A DNA stretch of 32,238 bases from Caldiserica bacterium UBA646 (GCA_002299965.1 DBOM01000059.1:47500-79737); one strand, 5' to 3'; shown: positions 8,804 through 16,740, counted from the stretch's first letter. The notes: generated by a model from the letters alone, not told the origin. Numbers and translations are program-made.

Positions 8804-9869
8804 TAAAAATCAGGTCCTCTTTGCTGTCAAGGTAAACTGACGGGATAGAATCGGAGAGGAACAGATATTTTAAAATTTCCTTGTTATCCTTAATTAATGA
8901 GATATAGTATATATTTTTTTTATCCTTTTCTGTGAGATTTTTTTTATAGAAGTAGAGCTGAGTTTCATTATTTGATGAAAAATTAAAGGCAGAGAAACCT
9001 AGTTTCAGCATTTTGTTAAGTTCTTTGCCATTTTGATCAAAGGTGATGAATTCATTTTCTGTTGCAAATGTGACGAGGTTATTGTGCAGAGAAATATTAT
9101 TGATGTTACTATTTAGCAACACTTTTGTGACAGATTGGAGATCCGCGCTGTAGAAAAACACTGGAACTGATAAATTTTCTTCTCCAAATAGCCTAAAGCC
9201 TGCTACTATGCTGTCTCCTACAAAATAGCCAAAAATAGAGTGAAAGTTCCCTTTCTCAGTTTCGATTAGAGCGCTGTTTTCAATCATATCTTCGTTAATG
9301 AGGTAAAGCTCTCCCCTTTCTCCAGCAAAAAGAATTTTTCCGCTATCGGAAATATCTATTTGTGAGGACTCACCAAGATCGGGTATTTCTTCTTCGAACA
9401 ATACTTTCCCTGTTCTGTCTATTGTAACAGCTATGTATGAAAGGTCTTTGAGTGATTGGTACACAAGTTTTATATTTCCATTCGAAAGAAACTTTCCCTT
9501 TATTCCTATATAATTTTCTAATTCCTTTTTTAAAACTTGTTCACCTTTTTTGTTAAACATGTAAAAATTTACTCCGGCAACAATTAGCATCTCTTCTTCA
9601 GTGTTTTCGCTTATATTAAAAATAGAAGAATCAATTGTTGTTTCCCACTGTCTCTCTCCCTGTGTATTCAGTGCAATAATTTTTCCGCCATGTGTACAAA
9701 TAACAATAGTATCTCCCAAGTTTGCTAATCCAGCAATGGGGGTGTCTGTTTGCAGTACATCTTTTTTTATAATACTGCTCTGCGTTGTTTGCGTGTATTT
9801 AATTAAAGAATAAGCGATACCGGCAGCAAGCAGAAGTAATACCAAAACAATTGTTATTTTTTTTCTCAT
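8769..9869 (-). CDS. Membrane-anchored beta-propeller-like protein of unknown function
   Basis: Residues 6-22 form a hydrophobic signal anchor after MRKK, and the rest is extracytoplasmic. It consists of repeated strands in the style of PQQ/WD-like propeller blades, for example GGKIIALNTQGERQW, NFYMFNKKGEQVL, VTIDRTGKVLFEEE and EFITFDQNGKELN, each about 40-45 residues apart. This resembles DUF5711-type propellers of low-GC bacteria, but I cannot confirm the family. No enzymatic motif is seen. It is the first gene of the ligA-gatCAB operon. It lacks a ribosome site, and its promoter lies so close that the mRNA probably begins within a few bases of the ATG. A role in envelope sensing or assembly would be a guess. 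Confidence 0.7.
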   Translation of the reverse strand: MRKKITIVLVLLLLAAGIAYSLIKYTQTTQSSIIKKDVLQTDTPIAGLANLGDTIVICTHGGKIIALNTQGERQWETTIDSSIFNISENTEEEMLIVAGVNFYMFNKKGEQVLKKELENYIGIKGKFLSNGNIKLVYQSLKDLSYIAVTIDRTGKVLFEEEIPDLGESSQIDISDSGKILFAGERGELYLINEDMIENSALIETEKGNFHSIFGYFVGDSIVAGFRLFGEENLSVPVFFYSADLQSVTKVLLNSNINNISLHNNLVTFATENEFITFDQNGKELNKMLKLGFSAFNFSSNNETQLYFYKKNLTEKDKKNIYYISLIKDNKEILKYLFLSDSIPSVYLDSKEDLIFIIDENKLIFIN

Positions 9870-9877
9870 CGTGTTTT

Positions 9878-9906
9878 ATTGTACTAGCAACGCGTCTTTT
9901 TGTCAA
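9878..9906 (-). promoter_or_regulatory. Near-consensus promoter of the propeller-ligA-gatCAB operon
   Basis: Read on the minus strand, TTGACA (9906-9901) and TACAAT (9883-9878) are exactly 17 bp apart. The expected transcription start, about 7 bases past the -10 box, is near 9871, while the ATG is at 9869. The leader would therefore be only a few bases. No Shine-Dalgarno sequence precedes the ATG. Confidence 0.82.
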
Positions 9907-9961
9907 CAGTTACTGAATAAGAAAGCAAGTTTTTCTCAATTCTACTACATGTATTTGGATA

Positions 9962-9978
9962 TTGATTTCTGGAATCAA
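9962..9978. other. Operator-like palindrome in the divergent intergenic region
   Basis: TTGATT-tctgg-AATCAA is a 6-bp inverted repeat with a 5-bp spacer, lying between the divergent propeller and tldD promoters. It could bind a dimeric regulator or be chance in AT-rich DNA. The rest of 9907-10020 shows nothing recognisable. Confidence 0.25.
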
Positions 9979-10025
9979 ACTCTAAATTTTTTTGATTTTA
10001 GGAGAATATTTATTAAAATTATATC

Positions 10026-10053
10026 TTTATTTAAAAAAAATTAATGTTATACT
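10026..10053 (+). promoter_or_regulatory. Candidate promoter of tldD
   Basis: The -10 box TATACT (10048-10053) lies about 28 bp before the ATG. The -35 region is poor (TTTATT at 10026-10031, 16 bp away). A good ribosome site, AAAGGAGGAG (10065-10074), follows, so unlike the divergent operon this gene has an ordinary leader. Confidence 0.45.
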
Positions 10054-10080
10054 AAATTTTATGCAAAGGAGGAGATTACT

Positions 10081-11520
10081 ATGCAGGAAATAGTTGAAAG
10101 CGCGCTTTTTGCAGCAAAGAGAGCCGGCGCCTCTTATGTTGATATACGGTCTATTCAGAGGGAAGAAGAAGACATTACCACGAAAAATGGTGCAGTCGAT
10201 GCAATAAAACACACTGGTTCAAAAGGATTTGGAGTGAGAGTTATTGCAAATGGTGGATGGGGTTTTTCATCTTCGTTTATAGCTACCCCCGAAGAAGGAG
10301 AAAGAGTTGCAAATGAGGCTGTTCAAATTGCACTTGCGAGCAGTAAAACAAAGTTAGAAGATGCAAAAATGAGTGATTCGAAAGTTCATCAAGACAGAGT
10401 GCCGCAACCAGTCAAAATTGATCCGTTTGAGATACCTATTACAAAGAAAATTATGATTCTTCTTGAAGCAGATAAGGCAATGAATGTCCAGGGTATTGTT
10501 GTGAGAAAAGGTTCTATGCATTTTTCAAAAGAATGGAAAACTTTTGCGTCATCTGAAGGAGCATACATAGAACAGGAGAGAATTGTTAGTGGTGCAGGAA
10601 TATCAGTTGTTGCAACTGATGGAAAAGAGATGCAGGTGAGAAGTTACCCTAACTCATTCGGCGGTGACTATCAAAGAAAAGGATTTGAGTTTATTGAAGA
10701 AATGGACCTTGTTTCTCATGGCAAAGAAATTGCAGAGCAATCCATAAAGCTACTTTTGGCAAAGCAGTGTCCTTCTGGCATGATGGATATTGTATTAGAA
10801 AGTCCGCAAATGGCTTTGCAGATTCATGAATCAGTAGGGCATCCTACTGAACTCGACAGAGTGCTTGGAGAAGAAGCATCTTTTGCTGGCACTTCATTTC
10901 TTACAACGGATAAACTTGGTACATTTAAATATGGGTCTGATATAGTGAATATTACTGCTGATGCAACAATTCCAGAAGCTTTAGGAGGATTTGCATATGA
11001 TGATGAGGGTGTTAAAGCAAAAAGGGTTTATCTTGTGAAGAATGGAATATTTGTGGGGTATCTTAATTCGAGGGAGACAGCAGCGAAATTAGGCCTTGAA
11101 GTTATGGGTGCGATGCGTGCAGATAATTGGAATAAAATGCCTATCATAAGGATGACAAGTATTAATTTAGAGCCAGGCGACAAAACATTTGACGAATTGA
11201 TTAAGGGTATCGACCACGGTGTTTTGATGGGAACAAATAAAAGTTGGAGTATCGATCAAAATAGGCTGAATTTTCAGTTCGGCACTGAGATAGGATGGGA
11301 AATTAAAAATGGAAAGATCCAGGAAATGGTAAAAAATCCCACTTACACAGGAATTACGTATGAATTTTGGCGAAAATGTGATGGCATAGCAAACAAGGAT
11401 TTTTGGCATGTTTGGGGTGTACCAAATTGCGGGAAAGGGGAACCAATACAGGTGATGCAGGTGAGTCACGGTACTGCTCCGGCACGTTTCAGAGACATAC
11501 AAGTAGGGGTGTTGAAATGA
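10081..11520 (+). CDS. tldD: TldD family metalloprotease subunit
   Basis: TldD is the catalytic subunit of the TldD/TldE zinc protease, known from other bacteria to cut small unfolded or modified peptides in the cytoplasm, including bacteriocin precursors and the CcdA antitoxin. The zinc motif HExxxH is present as HESVGH (H249, E250, H254). The N-terminal part (GASYVDIRS, then GVRVI) matches the family. At 479 residues it has normal length. Its last bases overlap the tldE start (ATGA), as expected for a heterodimer. No peptide precursor or toxin gene is next to it; the following gene is a phosphofructokinase. Confidence 0.94.
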   Translation: MQEIVESALFAAKRAGASYVDIRSIQREEEDITTKNGAVDAIKHTGSKGFGVRVIANGGWGFSSSFIATPEEGERVANEAVQIALASSKTKLEDAKMSDSKVHQDRVPQPVKIDPFEIPITKKIMILLEADKAMNVQGIVVRKGSMHFSKEWKTFASSEGAYIEQERIVSGAGISVVATDGKEMQVRSYPNSFGGDYQRKGFEFIEEMDLVSHGKEIAEQSIKLLLAKQCPSGMMDIVLESPQMALQIHESVGHPTELDRVLGEEASFAGTSFLTTDKLGTFKYGSDIVNITADATIPEALGGFAYDDEGVKAKRVYLVKNGIFVGYLNSRETAAKLGLEVMGAMRADNWNKMPIIRMTSINLEPGDKTFDELIKGIDHGVLMGTNKSWSIDQNRLNFQFGTEIGWEIKNGKIQEMVKNPTYTGITYEFWRKCDGIANKDFWHVWGVPNCGKGEPIQVMQVSHGTAPARFRDIQVGVLK

Positions 11521-12851
11521 TTGAGAAAGAAAGAGTGTTCGATATATTAAAAAATGTGATCTCCCTGTCCAGTGCCGATCAGACCGAAGCCTTATTTATG
11601 GGAGAAGAATCTTACCTGACAGGTTTTGCTAATAATTATATCCACCGAAATGTTGGCGGGAAAGATTGCAGTCTTTCCGTGAGAGTTGCAATTGGGAAAA
11701 AGGTTGGTTCTGCGATGGTAAATAGTTTTTCGGAGGACGCTGTTAAAAAGGTCGTTCACGATGCAATTCTTATTGCAAAAAACCAGAGAGAAAATCGTGA
11801 TTTTGTCTCATTTGCAAAACCGGAAAAAAGAAAGGATAGAAATTTTTTCGTAGAGGCAACAGCTAATTGTACTCCAGAGTTCAGGGCAGAATATGTAAGT
11901 AAGATATTAAGTAAAACAAAAGCGAAAGGGTTTATTGGTTCAGGTAAATTCGAAACAAATACATTAGAAGTTGCAGTAGCAAATTCGTTAGGTGTGGAAA
12001 GATATACTAAATTAACGATAAGCACACTAAAAAGTGTTGTGTTAACAGATACCTCAAGTGGCTATTCAGAGTATTCTTCTGTTGATGTTAATAAAATTCC
12101 CCTTGACGATATTATTCGAGAGAGTGTCGAGATTGCAGAAAAGAGTCAAAATCCTGTATCAATTGAGCCGGGGAAGTATGAAGTAATTCTTACGCCGTAT
12201 GCACTTGCAGATTTAATAGGAAGTCTTAGTTATATTGCATTAAACGCAAGAGCGATGAACGAAGGTATGAGCTTTCTCATCGGGCAGATTGGCAAAAAAG
12301 TAGTTGGTGAAAACGTTACAATGTATGACGATGGTTTTTCCCAGGAAACAATTTCTCTTCCATTTGATTTTGAGGGTGTGCCAAAGAAGAAAGTAATGTT
12401 CTTTGATAAAGGTGTTGCTAAGGGTGTTGTGTATGACACGCTTTCGGCATATAAAGAAGGAAAGAAATCGACTGGACATTCACTTCCTCAGCCGAACCCA
12501 TACAGCCCATACCCGATGAACCTTATTATGGAAGGCGGTGAGAGCAGCAAAGAGAAAATGATTTCTCATGTGAAAAGAGGGCTTTATGTCCAGCGATTTT
12601 GGTATACAAATCCGATGGATCCAAGAAATACTGTCATTACAGGGATGACAAGAGATGGATTATTTCTTATTGAGAATGGGAAAATCACAAAGCCTGTCAA
12701 AAATATGCGTTTTATTGAAAACATTGCAGCTGCGTTAAACAATGTCCTGGAATTAAGTAAAGAGAGAAAAATTATTTATGATATGGCATCTGTTACTGCG
12801 CCGTATGCGCGGATAAAAGATTTTACTTTTACAGGCAAAACCGAATTTTAG
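11517..12851 (+). CDS. tldE: TldE/PmbA family protein, partner of TldD
   Basis: This 444-residue protein is homologous to TldD but lacks the HExxxH zinc motif, as is usual for TldE (PmbA), the non-catalytic half that completes the peptide channel. I place the start at 11517 (MIEKERVF), in an ATGA overlap with the tldD stop and behind AGGGGTG. The reading frame stays open back to 11403, but that stretch is the tldD 3' end read out of frame. Recognisable features include GFANNYIHRNVG near the N-terminus and the C-terminal NPMDPRNTVITGMTRDGLFLIENGKI, split here as NPMDPRNT and GMTRDGLFLIENG. Confidence 0.93.
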   Translation: MIEKERVFDILKNVISLSSADQTEALFMGEESYLTGFANNYIHRNVGGKDCSLSVRVAIGKKVGSAMVNSFSEDAVKKVVHDAILIAKNQRENRDFVSFAKPEKRKDRNFFVEATANCTPEFRAEYVSKILSKTKAKGFIGSGKFETNTLEVAVANSLGVERYTKLTISTLKSVVLTDTSSGYSEYSSVDVNKIPLDDIIRESVEIAEKSQNPVSIEPGKYEVILTPYALADLIGSLSYIALNARAMNEGMSFLIGQIGKKVVGENVTMYDDGFSQETISLPFDFEGVPKKKVMFFDKGVAKGVVYDTLSAYKEGKKSTGHSLPQPNPYSPYPMNLIMEGGESSKEKMISHVKRGLYVQRFWYTNPMDPRNTVITGMTRDGLFLIENGKITKPVKNMRFIENIAAALNNVLELSKERKIIYDMASVTAPYARIKDFTFTGKTEF

Positions 12852-12861
12852 GAGGTAACTG

Positions 12862-13887
12862 ATGAAGAGATACGGGGTTTTATGCGATGGCGGAGATGCA
12901 CCTGGCATCAATGCAGCGATCAGAGCAATTGCACGCGAAGCATTTGAAAAAGATGATGAAATGTTAGGTTTCATAGATGGCTTTATTGGTTTGATAAAAA
13001 ATGATGTCAAAATTATTACAAAAGATATGGTTTCAGGCATTCTGCCTCTTCCCGGATCTATACTAGGGATCTCTCGCATTAATCCATTTAAGGATCCCAA
13101 AAACGTCCAGGCAATTAAGGAAAATTTTAAGAAAAACTCATTAACTCTTTTAGTAATCATTGGTGATAGAGATACAGTAGATATAGCTAAGAAGTTTTCT
13201 GATGAAGGCATTCCTTTTATTGTAATACCAAAAACAATCGATAACGATGTGTATGGCACAGATTTTGCTATAGGGTTTGATACTGCTGTAACTACGATTA
13301 GCTCTGCATTGGACAACCTTCATGCTACTGCGTCAGCACACCATCGGGCAATGATTGTGGAAACAATGGGCAGAGAAACCGGATGGCTCGCTTTATTTGG
13401 AGGAATAGCAGGTGGAGCAGATTATATTGTTATACCTGAAATTCCTTACAAGGTAGAAGAAGTTGCAGCACATCTGGAAAAAAGGAAAAAAGAAGGTAAA
13501 AATTTCAGTATCGTGGTAGTAGCTGAAGGAGCTTCTCTTCCAGAAGGAAAAACTGCACAAAAGGAGTATGATGAATTTGGGCATCCAATAAATAGCAAGA
13601 AAATGGTAGGTTACACAATTATGGAAGAGCTTGAAAAGATTACTCACATTAAAACTCGCACGACTGTACTTGGATATATACAGAGAGGTGGCATACCTAC
13701 AAATACTGACAGAATTTTAGCAACAAGACTTGGAACAGCTGCAATAGAGTTTGCGGATAAAGGTAAATTTAATGGACTTGTAGGGATTTGCGGAAGGGAT
13801 ATTGTGTTCAGTCCTCTTGAAGAAGTTGCTGGGAAAATACATAGTGTTGACCTGGAATTTTATAGGTTAGCTAAAATCTTTTTTTAA
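12862..13887 (+). CDS. pfkA: Phosphofructokinase, PPi-type signature, with an altered phosphate-binding loop
   Basis: This is a group A phosphofructokinase of 341 residues that aligns with E. coli PfkA without a gap from residue 101 through the catalytic loop. It would phosphorylate fructose 6-phosphate in glycolysis. D104 and K124 (PKTIDND) are the two residues that mark PPi rather than ATP use. Catalytic D127, MGRETG and GYIQRGG are kept. Two spots are odd. The loop normally read as IGGDGS or IGGDDT is IGDRDT here, so G102 is Asp and the magnesium-binding D103 is Arg. The N-terminal loop is CDGGDAPG rather than the usual TSGGDAPG. It may be active with an adapted site, use another donor, or be impaired. 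AGGAGG overlaps the tldE stop, so it is co-transcribed with tldD-tldE. Confidence 0.9.
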   Translation: MKRYGVLCDGGDAPGINAAIRAIAREAFEKDDEMLGFIDGFIGLIKNDVKIITKDMVSGILPLPGSILGISRINPFKDPKNVQAIKENFKKNSLTLLVIIGDRDTVDIAKKFSDEGIPFIVIPKTIDNDVYGTDFAIGFDTAVTTISSALDNLHATASAHHRAMIVETMGRETGWLALFGGIAGGADYIVIPEIPYKVEEVAAHLEKRKKEGKNFSIVVVAEGASLPEGKTAQKEYDEFGHPINSKKMVGYTIMEELEKITHIKTRTTVLGYIQRGGIPTNTDRILATRLGTAAIEFADKGKFNGLVGICGRDIVFSPLEEVAGKIHSVDLEFYRLAKIFF

Positions 13888-13925
13888 GCACAAACAACTG
13901 CACCTTGGAAAATTATATTAGAAAC

Positions 13926-13954
13926 TTGACAGCGCAATAAATATAAATTATAAT
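13926..13954 (+). promoter_or_regulatory. Perfect-consensus sigma-70/sigma-A promoter of the nucleoside importer operon
   Basis: TTGACA (13926-13931) and TATAAT (13949-13954) are exact consensus boxes with the ideal 17-bp spacing. The 38 bp between the pfkA stop and the -35 box show no terminator. AAAGGAGG precedes the lipoprotein ATG. Confidence 0.92.
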
Positions 13955-13970
13955 TCAATATATCATTGAA
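13954..13970. promoter_or_regulatory. Operator-like palindrome at the transcription start of the importer operon
   Basis: TTCAAT-atatc-ATTGAA is a 6-bp inverted repeat with a 5-bp spacer. It touches the last base of the -10 box and covers the expected transcription start, a common place for a repressor site. No regulator gene lies nearby, so the binding protein is unknown. Confidence 0.4.
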
Positions 13971-13982
13971 AGGAGGAATAAA

Positions 13983-15149
13983 ATGAGAATTAAAAAGTTG
14001 TTAGTATTATTGCTTGTTGTAGTAATGGTCGGGGTGGTATTTGTAGGATGTGCCCCAAAGACAGAAGAACCAGTTGAAGAAACGATTAAAATTGGACTTG
14101 TGACAGATGTCGGCGGAAGAGGCGACAGGTCGTTTAATGACTCTGCCCTTCGTGGATTAGAAACATGGGCAGGGAAAGTGCAGTATGTAAAAGGCGGAGG
14201 GTACGAGCCAATTTCAGATGCAGAGTTTAATGCGAGTATCCCAGGAGATTTAAAAGACAAGAATATTCAGCCATTAGGAGTCTCTGCTATGGTCCTTGAA
14301 TCAAAAGACAAAAAAGATTATATTCCAAACATTGCAACGCTTGTTGAGCAAGAGGAATGTGATCTTGTCATTGGTGTAGGATTTATGCTTGCAGGTGCAA
14401 TTGGTGAATCTGCTGAGAAATATCCTGATACAAAATTTATGTTGATTGATGCGGCTGCTGTGGATGCGGATGGCAAAATGATAGACCCACCAAATGTAGT
14501 AGGCTATTTGTTTAATGAGCATGAATGCGGATTCCTTGTGGGAGCAGTTGCAGCGTATGCAACAGGAACTGGCAAAGTTGGTTATATCGGCGGAATGGAA
14601 ATTCCTCCGGTATTAAGATATGAAGCTGGTTACCTAGCTGGTTTAAAGACAATAGATCCAAGCATTGTGGTTATTGGTCAGTATACTGGTAGCTTTACGG
14701 AACCTGCATTAGGTAAGAGTGCTGCAGAGTCTCAAATTAGCCAGGGCTGCGATGTATTATTCCATGCTGCAGGTGCAACAGGAAACGGAATGTTCCAGTC
14801 AATCTGTGAAAGAGGAGCACCTTACTGGGGTATTGGTGTTGATGTAGATATGGGCCTTGACGAAAATCTTTGCCCTCCTAGAACACTTACTTCTTCTTTA
14901 AAACATGTAGATTATGCAACATATCTTGCGATTAAGAGTGTTGTAGAAGGAACGTTCCAAAGTGGTCTTGTAACAATGACTCTAAAAGATGGCGGTGTGG
15001 GCTATGCTCCGGACCATGTGGCAGATGCACTTACTCAGGATCAGATTGATAAGGTTGAGCATTTAAGAGAGATGATAATAGATGGTATTTTTGAAGTTCC
15101 AACGGATCCAGATGATGTAGATAGTTGGACTCCTCCAACTGGTTTTTAA
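13983..15149 (+). CDS. BMP family nucleoside-binding lipoprotein of an ABC importer
   Basis: This is the substrate-binding lipoprotein of a purine-nucleoside-type ABC importer (BMP/PnrA/TmpC/Med family, PF02608). The signal peptide ends in the lipobox VFVGC, with Cys23 as the lipidated residue. The mature 366 residues carry the family start (IKIGLVTDVGG, then RSFNDSALRGLE) and the later VGYLFNEHECGFLVGA. The three genes after it encode the ATPase and both permeases. Known members bind guanosine, inosine, adenosine or related nucleosides; which one is bound here cannot be read from sequence. A strong promoter upstream and a terminator hairpin downstream suggest it is made in excess over the membrane complex. 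Confidence 0.95.
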   Translation: MRIKKLLVLLLVVVMVGVVFVGCAPKTEEPVEETIKIGLVTDVGGRGDRSFNDSALRGLETWAGKVQYVKGGGYEPISDAEFNASIPGDLKDKNIQPLGVSAMVLESKDKKDYIPNIATLVEQEECDLVIGVGFMLAGAIGESAEKYPDTKFMLIDAAAVDADGKMIDPPNVVGYLFNEHECGFLVGAVAAYATGTGKVGYIGGMEIPPVLRYEAGYLAGLKTIDPSIVVIGQYTGSFTEPALGKSAAESQISQGCDVLFHAAGATGNGMFQSICERGAPYWGIGVDVDMGLDENLCPPRTLTSSLKHVDYATYLAIKSVVEGTFQSGLVTMTLKDGGVGYAPDHVADALTQDQIDKVEHLREMIIDGIFEVPTDPDDVDSWTPPTGF

Positions 15150-15170
15150 TAACAGAAGATAGTGCATTTA

Positions 15171-15202
15171 TACAGGGTGGAGTAATTCCACCCTGTATTT
15201 TT
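15171..15202 (+). terminator. Intrinsic terminator/attenuator between the lipoprotein and ATPase genes
   Basis: A perfect 11-bp stem (TACAGGGTGGA 15171-15181, TCCACCCTGTA 15187-15197) with a 5-nt loop is followed by five T. It ends 14 bp before the ATPase ATG, inside an operon whose products act together. Partial read-through would give much lipoprotein and less transporter. Confidence 0.88.
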
Positions 15203-15216
15203 AATGAGAGGCAAAG

Positions 15217-16740
15217 ATGAAGGCATTAGAGGTTAAGGGTATTGTTAAACAGTTTCCGGGTGTTCTTGCAAATGATAGCATAAATCTCTCTATAAATAAA
15301 GGAGAGATTTATGCTATTGTAGGAGAAAACGGGGCAGGAAAATCGACTTTAATGAAGATTATCTATGGATTATACACTCCAACATCAGGCGAAATTTTTG
15401 TATTTGACAAGAAAGTCGATATTAAAACTCCTCATGATGCAATTGGCTTAAAAATTGGCATGGTACATCAGGAATTTATGCTTGTAGCCCGCTTTACTGT
15501 GACGCAGAACATTGTGTTAGGCGATGAACCCAGCAAAGGGATAGTTTTTGACTACAAGAAAGCGTTAAGCGAGGTGAAGGAATTGTCCGAGAAGTTCGTA
15601 CTAAAAGTGGACCCGGCAGAAAAAGTGGCAAACCTTCCTGTTGGTATCCAGCAAAGGGTGGAAATACTAAAAATACTGCGAAGAGGAGCGGAGATACTGA
15701 TTTTTGATGAACCTACCGCAGTGCTTACCCCAGAAGAGACAGAAGATTTATTTAAAACTTTAATGAAATTAAAAAAGGACGGTAAAACAATTATATTTAT
15801 TTCCCATAAACTCAAGGAAGTAATGGCTATTGCGGATAGAATTGCTGTTTTAAGGCGCGGAAAATTACAAGGAGTTGTGGAAAAAGGAAAAACAAGCGAA
15901 GTAGAGCTTGCACGAATGGTTGTTGGTAGAGACGTGGTATTAAAAATCCCAAAAGCCGAGGCAAAGGTTGGAGGGACGGTAGTTTCAGTTCGCGATCTTA
16001 TGGTAAAGAGTAAAAGAGGAATTGTAGGGCTAAAAGGAGTTTCCTTCGATGTCCGTGCAGGTGAAATTGTTGGCATTGCCGGAGTAGAAGGAAACGGGCA
16101 AGCAGAATTAGTAAATGCATTGATTGGTTTTACTCGCCCGGTTAATGGGACTATCACATTTGATGGCAAAGAACTTAGAGTGATTACTCCGTTTAACATA
16201 AGAAAGAAAGGGATGGCATACATTCCTAAAGACAGGAAAATGAGAGGCCTTGTATTGCCTTTTAGGTCAAGAGAAAATATTATTATGGGACAGCATACTC
16301 TTTACCCATTTTCAAAAAATGGAGTACTAAATAGTATTGAAATTGATAAGTTTGCAACAAAAAAATTGGAAGAATTTGATGTAAGACCAAGAGATATACA
16401 CACAAAAGCCAGGAATCTTTCAGGAGGGAACCAGCAAAAGCTTATTCTTGCCAAAGAAATGTCTATGGAACATAAGTTTCTTCTTGCTTCTCAGCCTACG
16501 AGAGGGCTAGATATTGGTGCTATGGAGTTCGTGTACCATAAACTCATAGAAGAAAAGGAAAAAGGTGTAGCGATATTATTGATTTCTCTTGAATTGTCAG
16601 AAATTATGGGGCTTTCAGACAGAATACTAGTGCTGTATAACGGAGAAATTGTCGGAGAGACAACACCTGATAAAACAACTGAAGAAGAATTAGGCCTTAT
16701 GATGCTTGGATTGAAAAGGCAGAAGAGGGTGGCGCAATGA
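15217..16740 (+). CDS. ABC importer ATP-binding protein, nucleoside type (two ATPase domains)
   Basis: This 507-residue protein has two fused ATPase domains, as in the YufO/NupO and sugar/nucleoside CUT2-like ATPases, and powers import by the two following permeases. Domain 1 has Walker A GENGAGKST, signature LPVGIQQRVEIL and Walker B LIFDEPTAVL. In domain 2, Walker A is degenerate (GVEGNGQAEL, no GKS/T) while the signature LSGGNQQKL is kept and the Walker B region reads LLASQPTRGLD. The degenerate second site is usual for this family. GAGAGG precedes the ATG, and the stop overlaps the first permease (ATGA). A perfect inverted repeat lies in codons about 20-34. Confidence 0.95.
   Translation: MKALEVKGIVKQFPGVLANDSINLSINKGEIYAIVGENGAGKSTLMKIIYGLYTPTSGEIFVFDKKVDIKTPHDAIGLKIGMVHQEFMLVARFTVTQNIVLGDEPSKGIVFDYKKALSEVKELSEKFVLKVDPAEKVANLPVGIQQRVEILKILRRGAEILIFDEPTAVLTPEETEDLFKTLMKLKKDGKTIIFISHKLKEVMAIADRIAVLRRGKLQGVVEKGKTSEVELARMVVGRDVVLKIPKAEAKVGGTVVSVRDLMVKSKRGIVGLKGVSFDVRAGEIVGIAGVEGNGQAELVNALIGFTRPVNGTITFDGKELRVITPFNIRKKGMAYIPKDRKMRGLVLPFRSRENIIMGQHTLYPFSKNGVLNSIEIDKFATKKLEEFDVRPRDIHTKARNLSGGNQQKLILAKEMSMEHKFLLASQPTRGLDIGAMEFVYHKLIEEKEKGVAILLISLELSEIMGLSDRILVLYNGEIVGETTPDKTTEEELGLMMLGLKRQKRVAQ
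15275..15317 (+). repeat. Perfect 16-bp inverted repeat inside the ATPase coding sequence
   Basis: ATAGCATAAATCTCTC (15275-15290) and GAGAGATTTATGCTAT (15302-15317) are exact reverse complements with an 11-nt loop; G-U pairs could lengthen the stem at both ends. It lies 58-100 bases into the gene and encodes the strand before Walker A. No T-run follows. Confidence 0.9.

Noticed and set aside
11403..11516. N-terminal extension of tldE by 38 codons
   Set aside because: It is the tldD 3' end in another frame, has no ribosome site, and does not look like the family N-terminus; the ATGA overlap start at 11517 fits.
15217..16740. Degenerate second Walker A of the importer ATPase as a sign of decay
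   Set aside because: A degenerate second nucleotide site is normal in this two-domain ATPase family; the frame is intact.
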